DNA of 64,000 nt from Pseudomonas abieticivorans. Its GTDB lineage: Bacteria > Pseudomonadota > Gammaproteobacteria > Pseudomonadales > Pseudomonadaceae. The notes under the pieces were generated by a model. That model did no database searches, was not told the origin of the DNA, and saw nothing but the letters and a program-made list of their open reading frames with translations. Where the stretch lies: the NCBI RefSeq assembly GCF_023509015.1, contig NZ_CP094975.1:1993501-2057500 (forward strand), read 5' to 3'. Made by a program: the position numbers and the translations under genes. Shown in pieces: positions 49,179 to 57,698 of the stretch (position 1 is the first letter of the stretch; each line of letters opens with the position of its first letter).

Positions 49179-49349
49179 ATGAACAGTAACAACACTGCGG
49201 ACTTCTGGACCTTGAACGATGGCGCTGAATTGAATGTAAATAATCGCCGCGGCTCACAGAAAAACTTCTGCGCACTGCAGGCAATGCCATGCAACGCCAC
49301 CAAACTTATTACCCTGCAAGTTACGCATCGCTCCAATCCATTCTGTTAG
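49179..49349 (+). pseudogene. Possible relic of an autotransporter passenger domain
   Basis: A 56-codon frame from ATG 49179 to TAG 49347. It encodes TADFWTLNDGAELNVNNRRG, which resembles the WTLNxGAxLNVN repeats seen in Pseudomonas autotransporter passengers. There is no signal peptide, no further repeats and no beta barrel. It could be a decayed fragment left by insertion or deletion at this locus. It is equally possible that the resemblance is chance. Confidence 0.22.
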
Positions 49350-49585
49350 GCGCCGCAGTACCGCTGCCTGCTTGGGCCAAGCAACTTACCTTGCAGCGTG
49401 AGCCACCGTGACTTCGCGAGCGGAGATACATTTCGGTGGGGCTTGACCCTGGGCGCCTGCTGATACCCGCTGCGCAGGTGAACCGTGGCGCGCCCTTCGC
49501 GGATAAATCCGTTCCTCAGAGGTGTCGCGGAGTTGGTAAACTTGTACCGATTAGTACATAGACAATTTCTGGACTGCCTTCCTCC
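49350..49585. other. Intergenic region before the TonB receptor, with one half REP
   Basis: About 236 bp without a gene. A single REP-like core (TTCGCGGATAAATCCGTTCCT) lies at 49497-49517. The receptor promoter should be between there and 49585, but I see no convincing -35/-10 pair and no Fur box. Confidence 0.45.
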
Positions 49586-51688
49586 ATGATCCCACCCTTT
49601 CTGCGTCGCCGCAGCCTGCTCACCAGCCTGTTGCTGGCTAGCCCCCTTGCCCATGCCGATACGCCGGTCATCGTACTGGATTCAAGCGTAGTGACCGGTT
49701 CGCGCAGCGAGACCAGCACCTTTGACCTGCCGTATTCGGTTAACAGCGTCAGCCGCGAGCAGATTCGCGACGGCCAATTGGGCATCAACGCCTCCGAAGT
49801 ACTGCAACGGGTGCCGGGTCTGGTGGTGCAAAACCGCCAGAACTACGCGCAGGACCTGCAAATATCTTCCCGAGGCTTTGGCGCACGCTCAGCCTTTGGC
49901 GTGCGCGGCCTGAAGCTGATCGCCGATGGCATCCCCGCCAGCACCCCGGACGGCCAAGGCCAGGCGGCGACGTTCAACCTGGACACCGCTGATCGCATCG
50001 AAGTGCTGCGCGGCCCAGCTGCCACGCTGTACGGCAGCAACGCCGGCGGGGTGATCCAGATGTTCTCCCGCGACGGCGAAGGCGCGCCAAGGCTGGGCGC
50101 CGAAACCCTGGTGGGCAGCGACGGCATGAGCAAGAACCATGTGTACGCCGAAGGCGCCGCCGAGGATGTCGGCTTCGTGCTGGACGCCTCGCGCATGGAC
50201 ACCGACGGCTACCGCGACCACAGCGCCGCGCGCCGCGACACCACCTTCGCCAAGGTCAACTTCAAGCCCGACGACGATAGCAAGATGGCGCTGATCTACA
50301 GCAGCCTGGAACAGAACGGCACCCAAGACCCGCTGGGCCAGAGTTGGGATGCCTATAAGGCCGACCCGCGCTCGGTGGCCACCAACGCCCTGACCTACAA
50401 CACCCGCAAAAGCATTGACCACCAGCAACTGGGCCTCAATTACGAGCGCTACATTGGCGACGCCACGTTGCAGCTCACCAGCTACTACGGCACGCGCAAC
50501 GTGATCCAGTACCTGTCGATCCCCAAGGGCACCCCGGCCGATACGCGCGGCGGTGGCGTGGTGGCCTTCGACCGCACCTTCTACGGTGGCAGCCTGCACT
50601 GGGTACAACCGATACTCAGCGCGCCCGGCGAGTTGAAAGTAATCGCCGGCCTTGATTACGACCGCAGCCAAGACGACCGCCAGGGCTACCAGAACTACGT
50701 GGGCAACACCCTGGGCGTGAAAGGCGCCATGGCTCGCGACGAAATCGACACCGCTACCAGCCTGGACCCGTTCGTGCAGGCCAACTGGGCCTTGGGCGAC
50801 TGGACCTTTCAAGCGGGCGTGCGCCACAGCACCATGCAGATGGACGTGGATGATCATTTCCTGAGCAACGGCGATGCCAGCGGCAACAAGAAGTACCAGC
50901 AGAACTCGCCGTCGTTCAGCGCGATGTATGCCTTTACCGAAAACCTGCACGGCTACGTCAGCGTCGGCAAGGGCTTCGAAACCCCGACCCAGGCCGAGAT
51001 GGCCTACGCACCGGGCAATGCCGAAGGCTTCAACTTCGCCCTCAAGCCGTCCACCAGCAAGCAATACGAAATCGGCCTGAAAGCGCGCATTGCCGAAGAC
51101 ACGCGCATCAATGCAGCGCTGTTCCAGATCAGCACCGACGATGAACTGGTGGTGGACGAATCCACCGGCGGGCGCACCAGCTACCAGAATGCCGGCAAAA
51201 CCCTGCGCCGCGGCGTAGAAATTTCCCTGGACAGCCAATTGAGCGAACAGTGGAGCACCCAACTGGCCTATACGCACCTGGAAGCCACCTACGACAGCGA
51301 CTTCATCAGCGGCAGCGGTACCACCGCCAAGCAGATCGACAAGGGCAACTACCTGCCGGGCGTGCCGAAGAACACCTTGTTCGGCGAGCTGAAATGGCAG
51401 CCGCGCGATTGGCTAAGCACCGCCCTGGAGGGCATGTACCGCAGCCAGGTGTACGTGGAAGACACCAACCAGGACAAGGCCGCACCGGCTTATGCGGTAT
51501 TCAACTGGCGCACGCGGTTCGAGCAGAAGGTCGACCACTGGACCTTCCACCAGACCTTGCGGCTGGACAACCTACTGGACCGCCAGTACGTGGGCTCGGT
51601 AATCGTCGGCGACAGCAACAAGCGCTATTACGAGGCCGCGCCGGGGCGCTCGTGGTACGCGGGGGCGGGGGTCGAGTACGGCTTCTAA
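49586..51688 (+). CDS. TonB-dependent outer-membrane receptor
   Basis: A 700-residue ligand-gated channel. A signal peptide ends near residue 24 (LASPLAHA), followed by a TonB-box-like TPVIVLDSSVV. The plug domain (35-150) has NASEVLQRVPGLVVQNRQNY, GVRGLKLIADGIPAS and ADRIEVLRGPAATLYGSNA; the remainder is the 22-strand barrel ending in Phe. The sequence is like FecA/PfeA-related iron receptors, but no siderophore, sigma or anti-sigma gene adjoins it. The ligand is unknown. It is bordered by REPs and lies in the accessory block. Confidence 0.9.
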   Translation: MIPPFLRRRSLLTSLLLASPLAHADTPVIVLDSSVVTGSRSETSTFDLPYSVNSVSREQIRDGQLGINASEVLQRVPGLVVQNRQNYAQDLQISSRGFGARSAFGVRGLKLIADGIPASTPDGQGQAATFNLDTADRIEVLRGPAATLYGSNAGGVIQMFSRDGEGAPRLGAETLVGSDGMSKNHVYAEGAAEDVGFVLDASRMDTDGYRDHSAARRDTTFAKVNFKPDDDSKMALIYSSLEQNGTQDPLGQSWDAYKADPRSVATNALTYNTRKSIDHQQLGLNYERYIGDATLQLTSYYGTRNVIQYLSIPKGTPADTRGGGVVAFDRTFYGGSLHWVQPILSAPGELKVIAGLDYDRSQDDRQGYQNYVGNTLGVKGAMARDEIDTATSLDPFVQANWALGDWTFQAGVRHSTMQMDVDDHFLSNGDASGNKKYQQNSPSFSAMYAFTENLHGYVSVGKGFETPTQAEMAYAPGNAEGFNFALKPSTSKQYEIGLKARIAEDTRINAALFQISTDDELVVDESTGGRTSYQNAGKTLRRGVEISLDSQLSEQWSTQLAYTHLEATYDSDFISGSGTTAKQIDKGNYLPGVPKNTLFGELKWQPRDWLSTALEGMYRSQVYVEDTNQDKAAPAYAVFNWRTRFEQKVDHWTFHQTLRLDNLLDRQYVGSVIVGDSNKRYYEAAPGRSWYAGAGVEYGF

Positions 51689-51694
51689 CCCCAG

Positions 51695-51783
51695 CCCGTA
51701 GGAGCGGATTTATCCGCGAAAGGCCGCTGCGGTGTACTGTTAAACCACAGCGGCCTTTTGCGGATAAATCCGCCCCTACGGGG
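51695..51783. repeat. REPIN between convergent receptor and kinase-fold gene
   Basis: CCCGTAGGAGCGGATTTATCC at the left is inverted as GGATAAATCCGCCCCTACGGG at the right, with the inner arms AAGGCCGCTG and CAGCGGCCTT. The element fills the 95-bp gap completely and ends one base before the convergent gene's stop codon. It is a long, nearly perfect hairpin. Confidence 0.92.
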
Positions 51784-53226
51784 TCAGGAAGCGGATTTGG
51801 GCAACCGCGCATCCAGCAATTGATGCAGCGCACTGCCCACCGGCCAGTTGCGCAAGAACCGCGCACGGTCGCGTGCATAGGCTGGCGCAAAGCTACTGGC
51901 GCTCGAATGCTGGCACACCCCGTCCAGGTCGATCAGCGCCCAGCGCTGCTCGTGCCAGAACAGGTTGTAACCCTTCAGGTCACCATGGCTGATGCGCTCG
52001 CCGATTAGCTTGGCGAACAGTTGGTCCAGTGCCAACAACTCCTGCTCAGGCACCGCCCCGGTGTCGATGTGCGGCTCGAAGCGGCGCATCAGGTCGGGGC
52101 CGGCCAGGTGTCCGGTCACCAGGTACGCGGTGCTGCGCAGCCACAGGAAGCGCTTTTCCAGCACGGCCAGCGGCTTGGGCGTGGCGATGCCGAGGAAGGT
52201 CAGGCGGTTGCCCTCCACCCACGAGTGCCAGGCCCGGCTTGGCCGCCAGAAGCGCTTGAACCAGTGCATCAGGCCTTTGATGTTGTAGCGCTTTACCAGT
52301 AGCGTACGCCCTTGCAACTCGACCCGGCCGACCGTGGCGGCGCCACCGGTCTTGTAAAGCGTGCCTTGCATGAGCTGCGTGTCGGCATCGGCCAGCAGCG
52401 CCAGCATGGCTGGCTCTTCTTCCCGGCGCATGGCCCGCAGGCCAAAGGCGCCGCGGCTCACGCTGAACAACGAACACTCGCGGCCCACCTTGCTCAGCAG
52501 GTCCTTGAGCCGCCAACTGCGCACCTTGTCGATCTGTTTCTGCAAGGCTTCCAGGGGCAACGCATGTTCGCCATTGGCCATCAGGTACTGCACCAGCAGC
52601 TCTTCGGTATACGGCTCGAAGGCTTTAGGCAACTGGGCGAAAAACACCCCCAGATTCTGCAACACTCGCGGACGTGACAGCGGTTTGCCTGCGTCTTCGA
52701 CGCAAATGCCGGCGCCGTCGATCAGGTACAACTGGCCGCCTAGGCGCAGCAGGTTGTCCAGGTGCAGGTCTTCCTGCCACAGGCCCTTGGCGTGCATCTG
52801 TGCCACTGCGGCCAGGGCCTCACCCAGTACTTGGGTCTGCTCATCGGCCAGCGGCGGCAGGTGTTCAACGCTGGCCCAGGCTTGCGCCAGGCTTTGCGCG
52901 CCTTCCAGAAATTCGAACAGCAGCCAGCCGCCTTCGCCGTCTTGCAAGCCTTCGGCCAGCAGCAACGGCGTGGTCAGGCCTTGCTCGGCCAGCAATCGAA
53001 CACCATCACGCTCACGCTGAAAGTGCCGCGCGGCCTTGCTGCCTACCAACAATTTTGCCAGCACCGGCCGACCGCGCCACACCGCGGCGCCCACGTAACG
53101 CTGGCCGGGCAATACACGCAGTAGGCTAAGCACCTGCAGGTTGCCCGGGCCCGCAGCGTCGGCCAGCTCCAGCGTGAGCGGCAGTGCCGGTGTGCGGCCG
53201 GCGTCCTTGAGTTGCGACAGGCGCAT
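51784..53226 (-). CDS. Double kinase-fold LPS-locus protein (PA5006-like)
   Basis: A 480-residue protein with two kinase-like halves. The N-terminal half has VLAKLLVG near residue 58, WQEDLHLDNLL with an H-x-D-like loop near 153, and LYLIDGAGI. The C-terminal half has LLVKRYN near 315, ISHGDLKGYNLFW near 435 with the catalytic Asp intact, and LIDLDGV. It starts at ATG 53226, sharing one base with the preceding stop (TGATG). It is the last gene of the waaF operon and probably phosphorylates or modifies core sugars. Confidence 0.82.
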   Translation of the reverse strand: MRLSQLKDAGRTPALPLTLELADAAGPGNLQVLSLLRVLPGQRYVGAAVWRGRPVLAKLLVGSKAARHFQRERDGVRLLAEQGLTTPLLLAEGLQDGEGGWLLFEFLEGAQSLAQAWASVEHLPPLADEQTQVLGEALAAVAQMHAKGLWQEDLHLDNLLRLGGQLYLIDGAGICVEDAGKPLSRPRVLQNLGVFFAQLPKAFEPYTEELLVQYLMANGEHALPLEALQKQIDKVRSWRLKDLLSKVGRECSLFSVSRGAFGLRAMRREEEPAMLALLADADTQLMQGTLYKTGGAATVGRVELQGRTLLVKRYNIKGLMHWFKRFWRPSRAWHSWVEGNRLTFLGIATPKPLAVLEKRFLWLRSTAYLVTGHLAGPDLMRRFEPHIDTGAVPEQELLALDQLFAKLIGERISHGDLKGYNLFWHEQRWALIDLDGVCQHSSASSFAPAYARDRARFLRNWPVGSALHQLLDARLPKSAS

Positions 53227-53978
53227 CAATGGGCTCCCTTATGCTGGCGACGCTTGTGCAAGCGGCCGACCCAGGCCTGCAACAGCGGGCTGTCTTGTGG
53301 CGCACGCAGGTATACCGCCAAAAACTGCCGTACCTCGGTTTCGCCCCAGGCATCGGCACGGCGGAACAGCGGCTCCAGGTCCTTGACCCGATCACGCTGG
53401 CCAAACAGCCGCGGGCGCGTTTTTTCAAGATCAATCAACTGCGCCTGAAAGGCTTCGCCACGGGCGCGCAGGAAGATGTGCTTGGGATAGAAGCAGCCAT
53501 GCACTTGCCCTGCGTCGTGCAGCGTGCGCGCCAGTTCACCGCAGGCAGCCACGATGGCCTGGCGCTGCGCCGGGTCGAAATCACCCCAGCGCTGCAACAG
53601 TTCATGCAGGTCGGTCCAACCGTCCAGCGCACGGGTCATGAGAATCGCGCGCATCTCGCCGTTCACTTTGCGCTGGCCGTAGTACACCGCCTGCAACGCC
53701 GGGATACCGAGCTTCTGGTAGCGGCTAATGTTGCGAAACTCGCGGGAAAAGGTCGGCTCGCCCAGCGGATGGTGCAAGGTACGGGTCAAGTAACCGCTCT
53801 GGCGCTTGAGGTAAAAGCCACGGCCCTCCAGCTCCAGGCGGTAGACGCTGCTCCAGCCGCCGCGCTCGGTGTTGGGCTCGTCCACCGCATCCAACTGCAC
53901 TTGCCACAACTGATCGAAGTCAGCCAGGCCATGGCGCTCGAGCAGCGATTGCTCGGCACTTGCAAAGAAATCGCTCAT
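53226..53978 (-). CDS. InaA-family kinase-like protein, catalytic Asp missing (PA5007-like)
   Basis: A 250-residue member of the LPS-kinase/InaA family. The ATG at 53978 (MSDFFASAEQSLLERHG) overlaps the upstream gene as ATGA, which rules out the longer reading. It keeps the ATP-site Lys region (GRGFYLKRQSG near residue 55) and the metal-binding Asp region (AQLIDLEKTR near 195), but the loop reads VHGCFYPKHIF, where WaaP has HRDCYICHF; the catalytic Asp is Cys. It may be a pseudokinase or use a changed mechanism. Confidence 0.8.
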   Translation of the reverse strand: MSDFFASAEQSLLERHGLADFDQLWQVQLDAVDEPNTERGGWSSVYRLELEGRGFYLKRQSGYLTRTLHHPLGEPTFSREFRNISRYQKLGIPALQAVYYGQRKVNGEMRAILMTRALDGWTDLHELLQRWGDFDPAQRQAIVAACGELARTLHDAGQVHGCFYPKHIFLRARGEAFQAQLIDLEKTRPRLFGQRDRVKDLEPLFRRADAWGETEVRQFLAVYLRAPQDSPLLQAWVGRLHKRRQHKGAH

Positions 53979-54709
53979 TCGCGCCCCTCGAAAAACGTGA
54001 CGATATGCCGAATACGCAGCTTGTCCGATGCATTCAGGCGCTCGCGCCTGCGGTATTGCAGGTAAAAGCGCAGCCGTTGGGTGCGGGACAGCTTGTATTT
54101 GGCTACCTTGTCCAGGCAGGCCAAGTCCTTGGTAATGCGATAGCGTAGCCAGAAGCTGACCCAGAACGCGCCGTTGGGGCAGTCGATAAAAAACAGCGTG
54201 TTTTGGTCGTCCACCAGCAGGTTGCGCCACTTCAGGTCGTTATGGGTGAAGTGGTTATCGTGCATGGTGCGGGTATAGGTCGCCAACTGCCGGCTGATGC
54301 CATCGACCCAGGCCCGGTCCGCCAGGCGCGCATCGTTGCGTTCGGCCAGTGCCGACAGGTCTTCGGTACGCGGCAGTTCGCGGGTGATCAGTGCGCCACG
54401 GCCGAATGCCGCCCCGCGCCGCTCCAGGCCGTGGGCAACGATTTCAGCGGTGGGGATGCCCCACTCGGCAAAGCGCTTGAGGTTCTGCCACTCGGACTTG
54501 ACCCGTGGCCGGCCCAGGTAGCGGCGCAGGCCCTTGCCTGCCCCCACATAGCGTTTGACGTAGTAGTTGACGCCATCGCGCTGCACGCGCACCACTTCTG
54601 ACAAGGGGTCGCGGGTCAGCCGTTCGCCTTGCAGCGCGAACACCGCCTCCAGGGTGCCGAAGTCGGCATGCAGGTGGGCGTAGGCAGGCTTGAGGTTCCA
54701 ACCCGCCAT
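53975..54709 (-). CDS. InaA-family LPS kinase (PA5008-like)
   Basis: A 244-residue kinase-fold protein. The ATP-site Lys appears in VNYYVKRYVGAGKG near residue 55, the active loop is FTHNDLKWRNLLV near 165 with the Asp intact, and the metal site is FFIDCPNGAFW. It shares one base with the waaP stop at its start and overlaps the next gene by ATGA. In P. aeruginosa, the neighbours of WaaP add or prime phosphate on core heptose; the exact acceptor here is not clear. Confidence 0.85.
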   Translation of the reverse strand: MAGWNLKPAYAHLHADFGTLEAVFALQGERLTRDPLSEVVRVQRDGVNYYVKRYVGAGKGLRRYLGRPRVKSEWQNLKRFAEWGIPTAEIVAHGLERRGAAFGRGALITRELPRTEDLSALAERNDARLADRAWVDGISRQLATYTRTMHDNHFTHNDLKWRNLLVDDQNTLFFIDCPNGAFWVSFWLRYRITKDLACLDKVAKYKLSRTQRLRFYLQYRRRERLNASDKLRIRHIVTFFEGRE

Positions 54710-55515
54710 CAGAGCGCATCCCCGTAGCGCAATTTGCGATCGTACAATTTGTTGGCCTTGGTTTGCAGCCAGCCGAGCAACGCGGCTTCGTCCTTCAGGA
54801 TCTGGCGCAACGGCTGCTGGAAGTAGCCACGCAGGAAGCGCAGCTTGTCACGTTGGGTCAGGCCGATGTCCAGCGCCGAGAAGTACAGTGCGGCCAGGTC
54901 CTTGTCGCGCCAGCGGGTGGTGATGCTGGCACGGGTTTGCGCACGGTGCAGGTCAATCACCGACAGTTTGAAGTCATCGGCAGTCACCGGTTTGTCGGTG
55001 TGCAGCAAGAAATGGCAGATGTAGCAGTCGCGGTGGTTGACGCCTGCGCGGTGCATCATGCCGGTCATGCGCGCCACTTCGGCGATCAGCGCGCGCTTGA
55101 GCCGTGGCTGCGGCGGCTGGGTGCGCCAATTGATGCTGTAGTCTTCCAGGCTCTCGGTAGGCGCCAGCTCTTGGGTCACGATGAACGAATGCTGGTCGGC
55201 CGGGTTGCTGCCGCGCTCGCCGTAGGCCACGGCGGTCATGGTCGGTACACCGACTTCGTGCAGGCGCTGGATGGCTTTCCATTCCTGGCCGGCGCCGAGC
55301 ACCGGCAGCTTGGCGGTGAACAGGTTCTTGAAGATCTCGCCCCAGCCGATGCCGCGGTGGATCTTGACGAAATACCCGCGCCCATCGACCTCGGTGCGCA
55401 GCGTGCGTCGTGCTTCCAGCTCGCGGTACACCTGGCCCTGCAGCGCTTCGACCTCGACGAAGGGGTCGCGCCCGGCCCACAGGCGTTTGAAGGGTTCGGC
55501 CAGCATCAGCTTCAT
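54709..55515 (-). CDS. waaP: LPS core heptose I kinase WaaP
   Basis: Phosphorylates heptose I of the inner core; essential in P. aeruginosa. The 268-residue protein begins MKLMLAEPFKRLWAGRDPF and shows GRGYFVKIHRGIGWGEIFKN (ATP-site Lys near residue 51), the catalytic loop VNHRDCYICHFLL near 160, and LSVIDLHRAQTR. It overlaps waaG by ATGA and is followed by three related kinase-fold genes, each coupled to the next. Confidence 0.95.
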   Translation of the reverse strand: MKLMLAEPFKRLWAGRDPFVEVEALQGQVYRELEARRTLRTEVDGRGYFVKIHRGIGWGEIFKNLFTAKLPVLGAGQEWKAIQRLHEVGVPTMTAVAYGERGSNPADQHSFIVTQELAPTESLEDYSINWRTQPPQPRLKRALIAEVARMTGMMHRAGVNHRDCYICHFLLHTDKPVTADDFKLSVIDLHRAQTRASITTRWRDKDLAALYFSALDIGLTQRDKLRFLRGYFQQPLRQILKDEAALLGWLQTKANKLYDRKLRYGDAL

Positions 55516-56639
55516 GAGCGCGGCTCCGCGAGGATCACATCGGCCGCGTGCTGCGGCATGCTGTAGAGGTCAGCCGTCTCGGCAAATGCCAACCCGTTGC
55601 GGCCCCACGCTGCGCGGGCGCCGTCATCGGTCAACATCTGCGCCAGGTAGGCGTTCAACTGGCTTTGCTCGAACGGCTCGTCGAGCACCCGGCCGGCGTC
55701 GGCTTCGGCTATGTAATGGGCATAGCCGCACACTGCCGATACCAGCACCGGCAAACCCGCTACCAACGCTTCTAGCAGCACGGTACCGGTGTTTTCGTTG
55801 TACGCGGGGTGGATCAACAGGTCAGCGCCCAACAGAAAACGCGGGATGTCGCTGCGGCCCTTCATAATCTCGACCTGATCGCTCACGCCAAGGGCTGCGG
55901 CCTGCAACTGGAAATATTTGGGCTCGTCCTGGCCGATGACATACAGCCGGGTACGCTTTTTAAGTTCCGAAGGCAGCGCGGCCAAGGCTTTGAGGCTGCG
56001 GTCCACGCCCTTGGTCTTGAACCCGGAGCCAATCTGCACCAACAGCAAGTCATCTGCCTTGAGCTTGAACTCCTCGCGGAACTCGGCGCGGATCTGCGGT
56101 GCATTGGCTGGCGCGCGGCGGTCGTGGGTGATGCCGGGTGGCAGCAGGTGGAAGCGCTCCACTTGGGTACCGTAGTGCTTGATGAACAACGGCTGCTGCA
56201 CTTCGGAGATCATCAGGATCTCGGTTTTGGACGCGCGATCGAATACCGCGCGCTCATACTCGGCGAAATGGCGATAGCGGCCCCAGCGCTTGTACAGCGG
56301 GTTGCGCAGGGTCTGGGCCTTGTCTTCGTAGCAGCCATCGGCCGCGTAATACACGTCCAGGCCCGGCATCTTGTTGAAGCCGATCAGGCGGTCGACCGGG
56401 CGCTTGGCCAGGTCGGCCTGCATCCAGGCGCTCATCTTGATGTTGCGGCTGTGGTTGGACCAGGCCTTGACCGGGATCACCAGCACCTCGAAGCCGGGCG
56501 GCACGTCGCCTTCCCAAATCAGGGTATAGACGCGGATCGTGTGCCCGCGCGCCTGGCACTCCAGGGCAATGCGCATGAAATCGCGCTGCAGCCCGCCAAA
56601 CGGGAAATACTTGTAAAGCACAAACGCCAGTTGCATCAA
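55512..56639 (-). CDS. waaG: LPS core glycosyltransferase WaaG
   Basis: Adds the first hexose to heptose II of the inner core. The 375-residue GT-B enzyme starts MMQLAFVLYKYFPFGGLQRDFMR, the typical WaaG opening, has LLLVQIGSGFKTKGVDRSL near 200, and ends with the donor site HPAYNENTGTVLLEALVAGLPV near 280, containing the E-x7-E pattern. It overlaps waaC and waaP by ATGA on either side. Confidence 0.96.
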   Translation of the reverse strand: MMQLAFVLYKYFPFGGLQRDFMRIALECQARGHTIRVYTLIWEGDVPPGFEVLVIPVKAWSNHSRNIKMSAWMQADLAKRPVDRLIGFNKMPGLDVYYAADGCYEDKAQTLRNPLYKRWGRYRHFAEYERAVFDRASKTEILMISEVQQPLFIKHYGTQVERFHLLPPGITHDRRAPANAPQIRAEFREEFKLKADDLLLVQIGSGFKTKGVDRSLKALAALPSELKKRTRLYVIGQDEPKYFQLQAAALGVSDQVEIMKGRSDIPRFLLGADLLIHPAYNENTGTVLLEALVAGLPVLVSAVCGYAHYIAEADAGRVLDEPFEQSQLNAYLAQMLTDDGARAAWGRNGLAFAETADLYSMPQHAADVILAEPRS

Positions 56640-57697
56640 CGAAGATCCTCAGCCAGTAACAATGCGCTTAGTCGGCTCGCCACACGCTCGGGATTCAGGC
56701 GAGTGAAGCACAAAGGCCACTCGCGCTTGAGATCGAACCGACGCTGGTCTTCCGGCGTCGGCTGATAAGTACATTTTTTTTGCAGGCACGGTGCGCACGG
56801 GAAGTCGCTGCCCAGGTGCACCTGGCCCTTGCCGTAGGCACCGGTGAGCCCCGGGTTGGTGGGGCCGAACAGCGAAATGGTCGGCACGTCCAGCGCTGCC
56901 GCCAAGTGCCCCAGCCCGGTGTCCACGGCCACGCAGGCCTTGGCCTGGGCCAGCACCCTGGCCACCCCCGCCAGGTTCAATTTGGGCAGTACCACGGCGT
57001 TTTTCAAGCCTGCGGCAATACGTTCGGCGCGCTGGTGCTCGGCCAGGTTGCCCCAGGGCAGGCGCACCTCGATATTGGCGGCACCCAGGCGCTCGGCCAT
57101 TTCCCGCCAATAGATTTCGGGCCAGTGCTTGGTGTCCCAAGTGGTGCCATGCAGGAACAGCACGAACGGTGTGGCGGGCGTTTTCTCGACCAGCCGCGCA
57201 CGGTTGAGCCCATAGTCACCCAAGCCCTTGGGCAGGTCGTAGCCCAGCGCCACGGCAAACAATTGGCGCAAACGCTCCACGGCATGCTGCCCACGGCCCA
57301 CGGCCAAGCGCCGGTCGTAAAAACGGCTGGCCAGGGGCTCGCGCGCCGATCGGCTGTCGAGCCCGGCAATCGGCGCCTTGACGTAACGGGTCAGCCAGGC
57401 ACTTTTGACCAGCCCCTGGGCATCGATCACCAGGTCGTAGTGATGCTTGCCCAGGATTTGCTTGAAGCGGCGCCATTCACCGCTCCGGAACGTTTCCCAG
57501 AGGTTCTTGCGCCAACGGCGGATGGCCACCGGGATGACGTTATCCACCGCCGGGTGCCAGGACGGGATTTCCGCAAACCCCTCCTCCACCACCCAGTCAA
57601 ACCGGATGCCGGGGATGGCACGCATGGCGTCGGTCAGCGCGGGCAGGGCGTGGATCACGTCCCCCAGCGAAGATGTCTTGATCAACAGTACCCGCAA
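56636..57697 (-). CDS. waaC: Heptosyltransferase I WaaC
   Basis: Transfers the first heptose to Kdo2-lipid A. I take the TTG at 57697 (MRVLLIKTSSLGDVIHALP) as the start; it comes one base after the waaF stop, giving 353 residues, the family length. The signature blocks are VIDAQGLVKSAW near 100, FLHGTTWDTKHWP near 195, and DTGLGHLAAALDVPTISLFGPT near 265. A longer in-frame reading to 57919 overlaps waaF and is not credible. Confidence 0.95.
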   Translation of the reverse strand: MRVLLIKTSSLGDVIHALPALTDAMRAIPGIRFDWVVEEGFAEIPSWHPAVDNVIPVAIRRWRKNLWETFRSGEWRRFKQILGKHHYDLVIDAQGLVKSAWLTRYVKAPIAGLDSRSAREPLASRFYDRRLAVGRGQHAVERLRQLFAVALGYDLPKGLGDYGLNRARLVEKTPATPFVLFLHGTTWDTKHWPEIYWREMAERLGAANIEVRLPWGNLAEHQRAERIAAGLKNAVVLPKLNLAGVARVLAQAKACVAVDTGLGHLAAALDVPTISLFGPTNPGLTGAYGKGQVHLGSDFPCAPCLQKKCTYQPTPEDQRRFDLKREWPLCFTRLNPERVASRLSALLLAEDLR

Positions 57698-57698
57698 C

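Noticed and set aside
49145..49336. 63-codon minus-strand ORF in the AT-rich region
   Set aside because: No ribosome site, mixed composition, no recognisable motif; probably chance.
49500..49585. Fur box before the TonB-dependent receptor
   Set aside because: No 19-bp GATAATGATAATCATTATC-like site could be found; iron control cannot be claimed.
53979..54230. Longer N-terminus for the PA5007-like protein
   Set aside because: It would run through the preceding kinase gene; the ATGA overlap at 53978 fits the operon and the family length.
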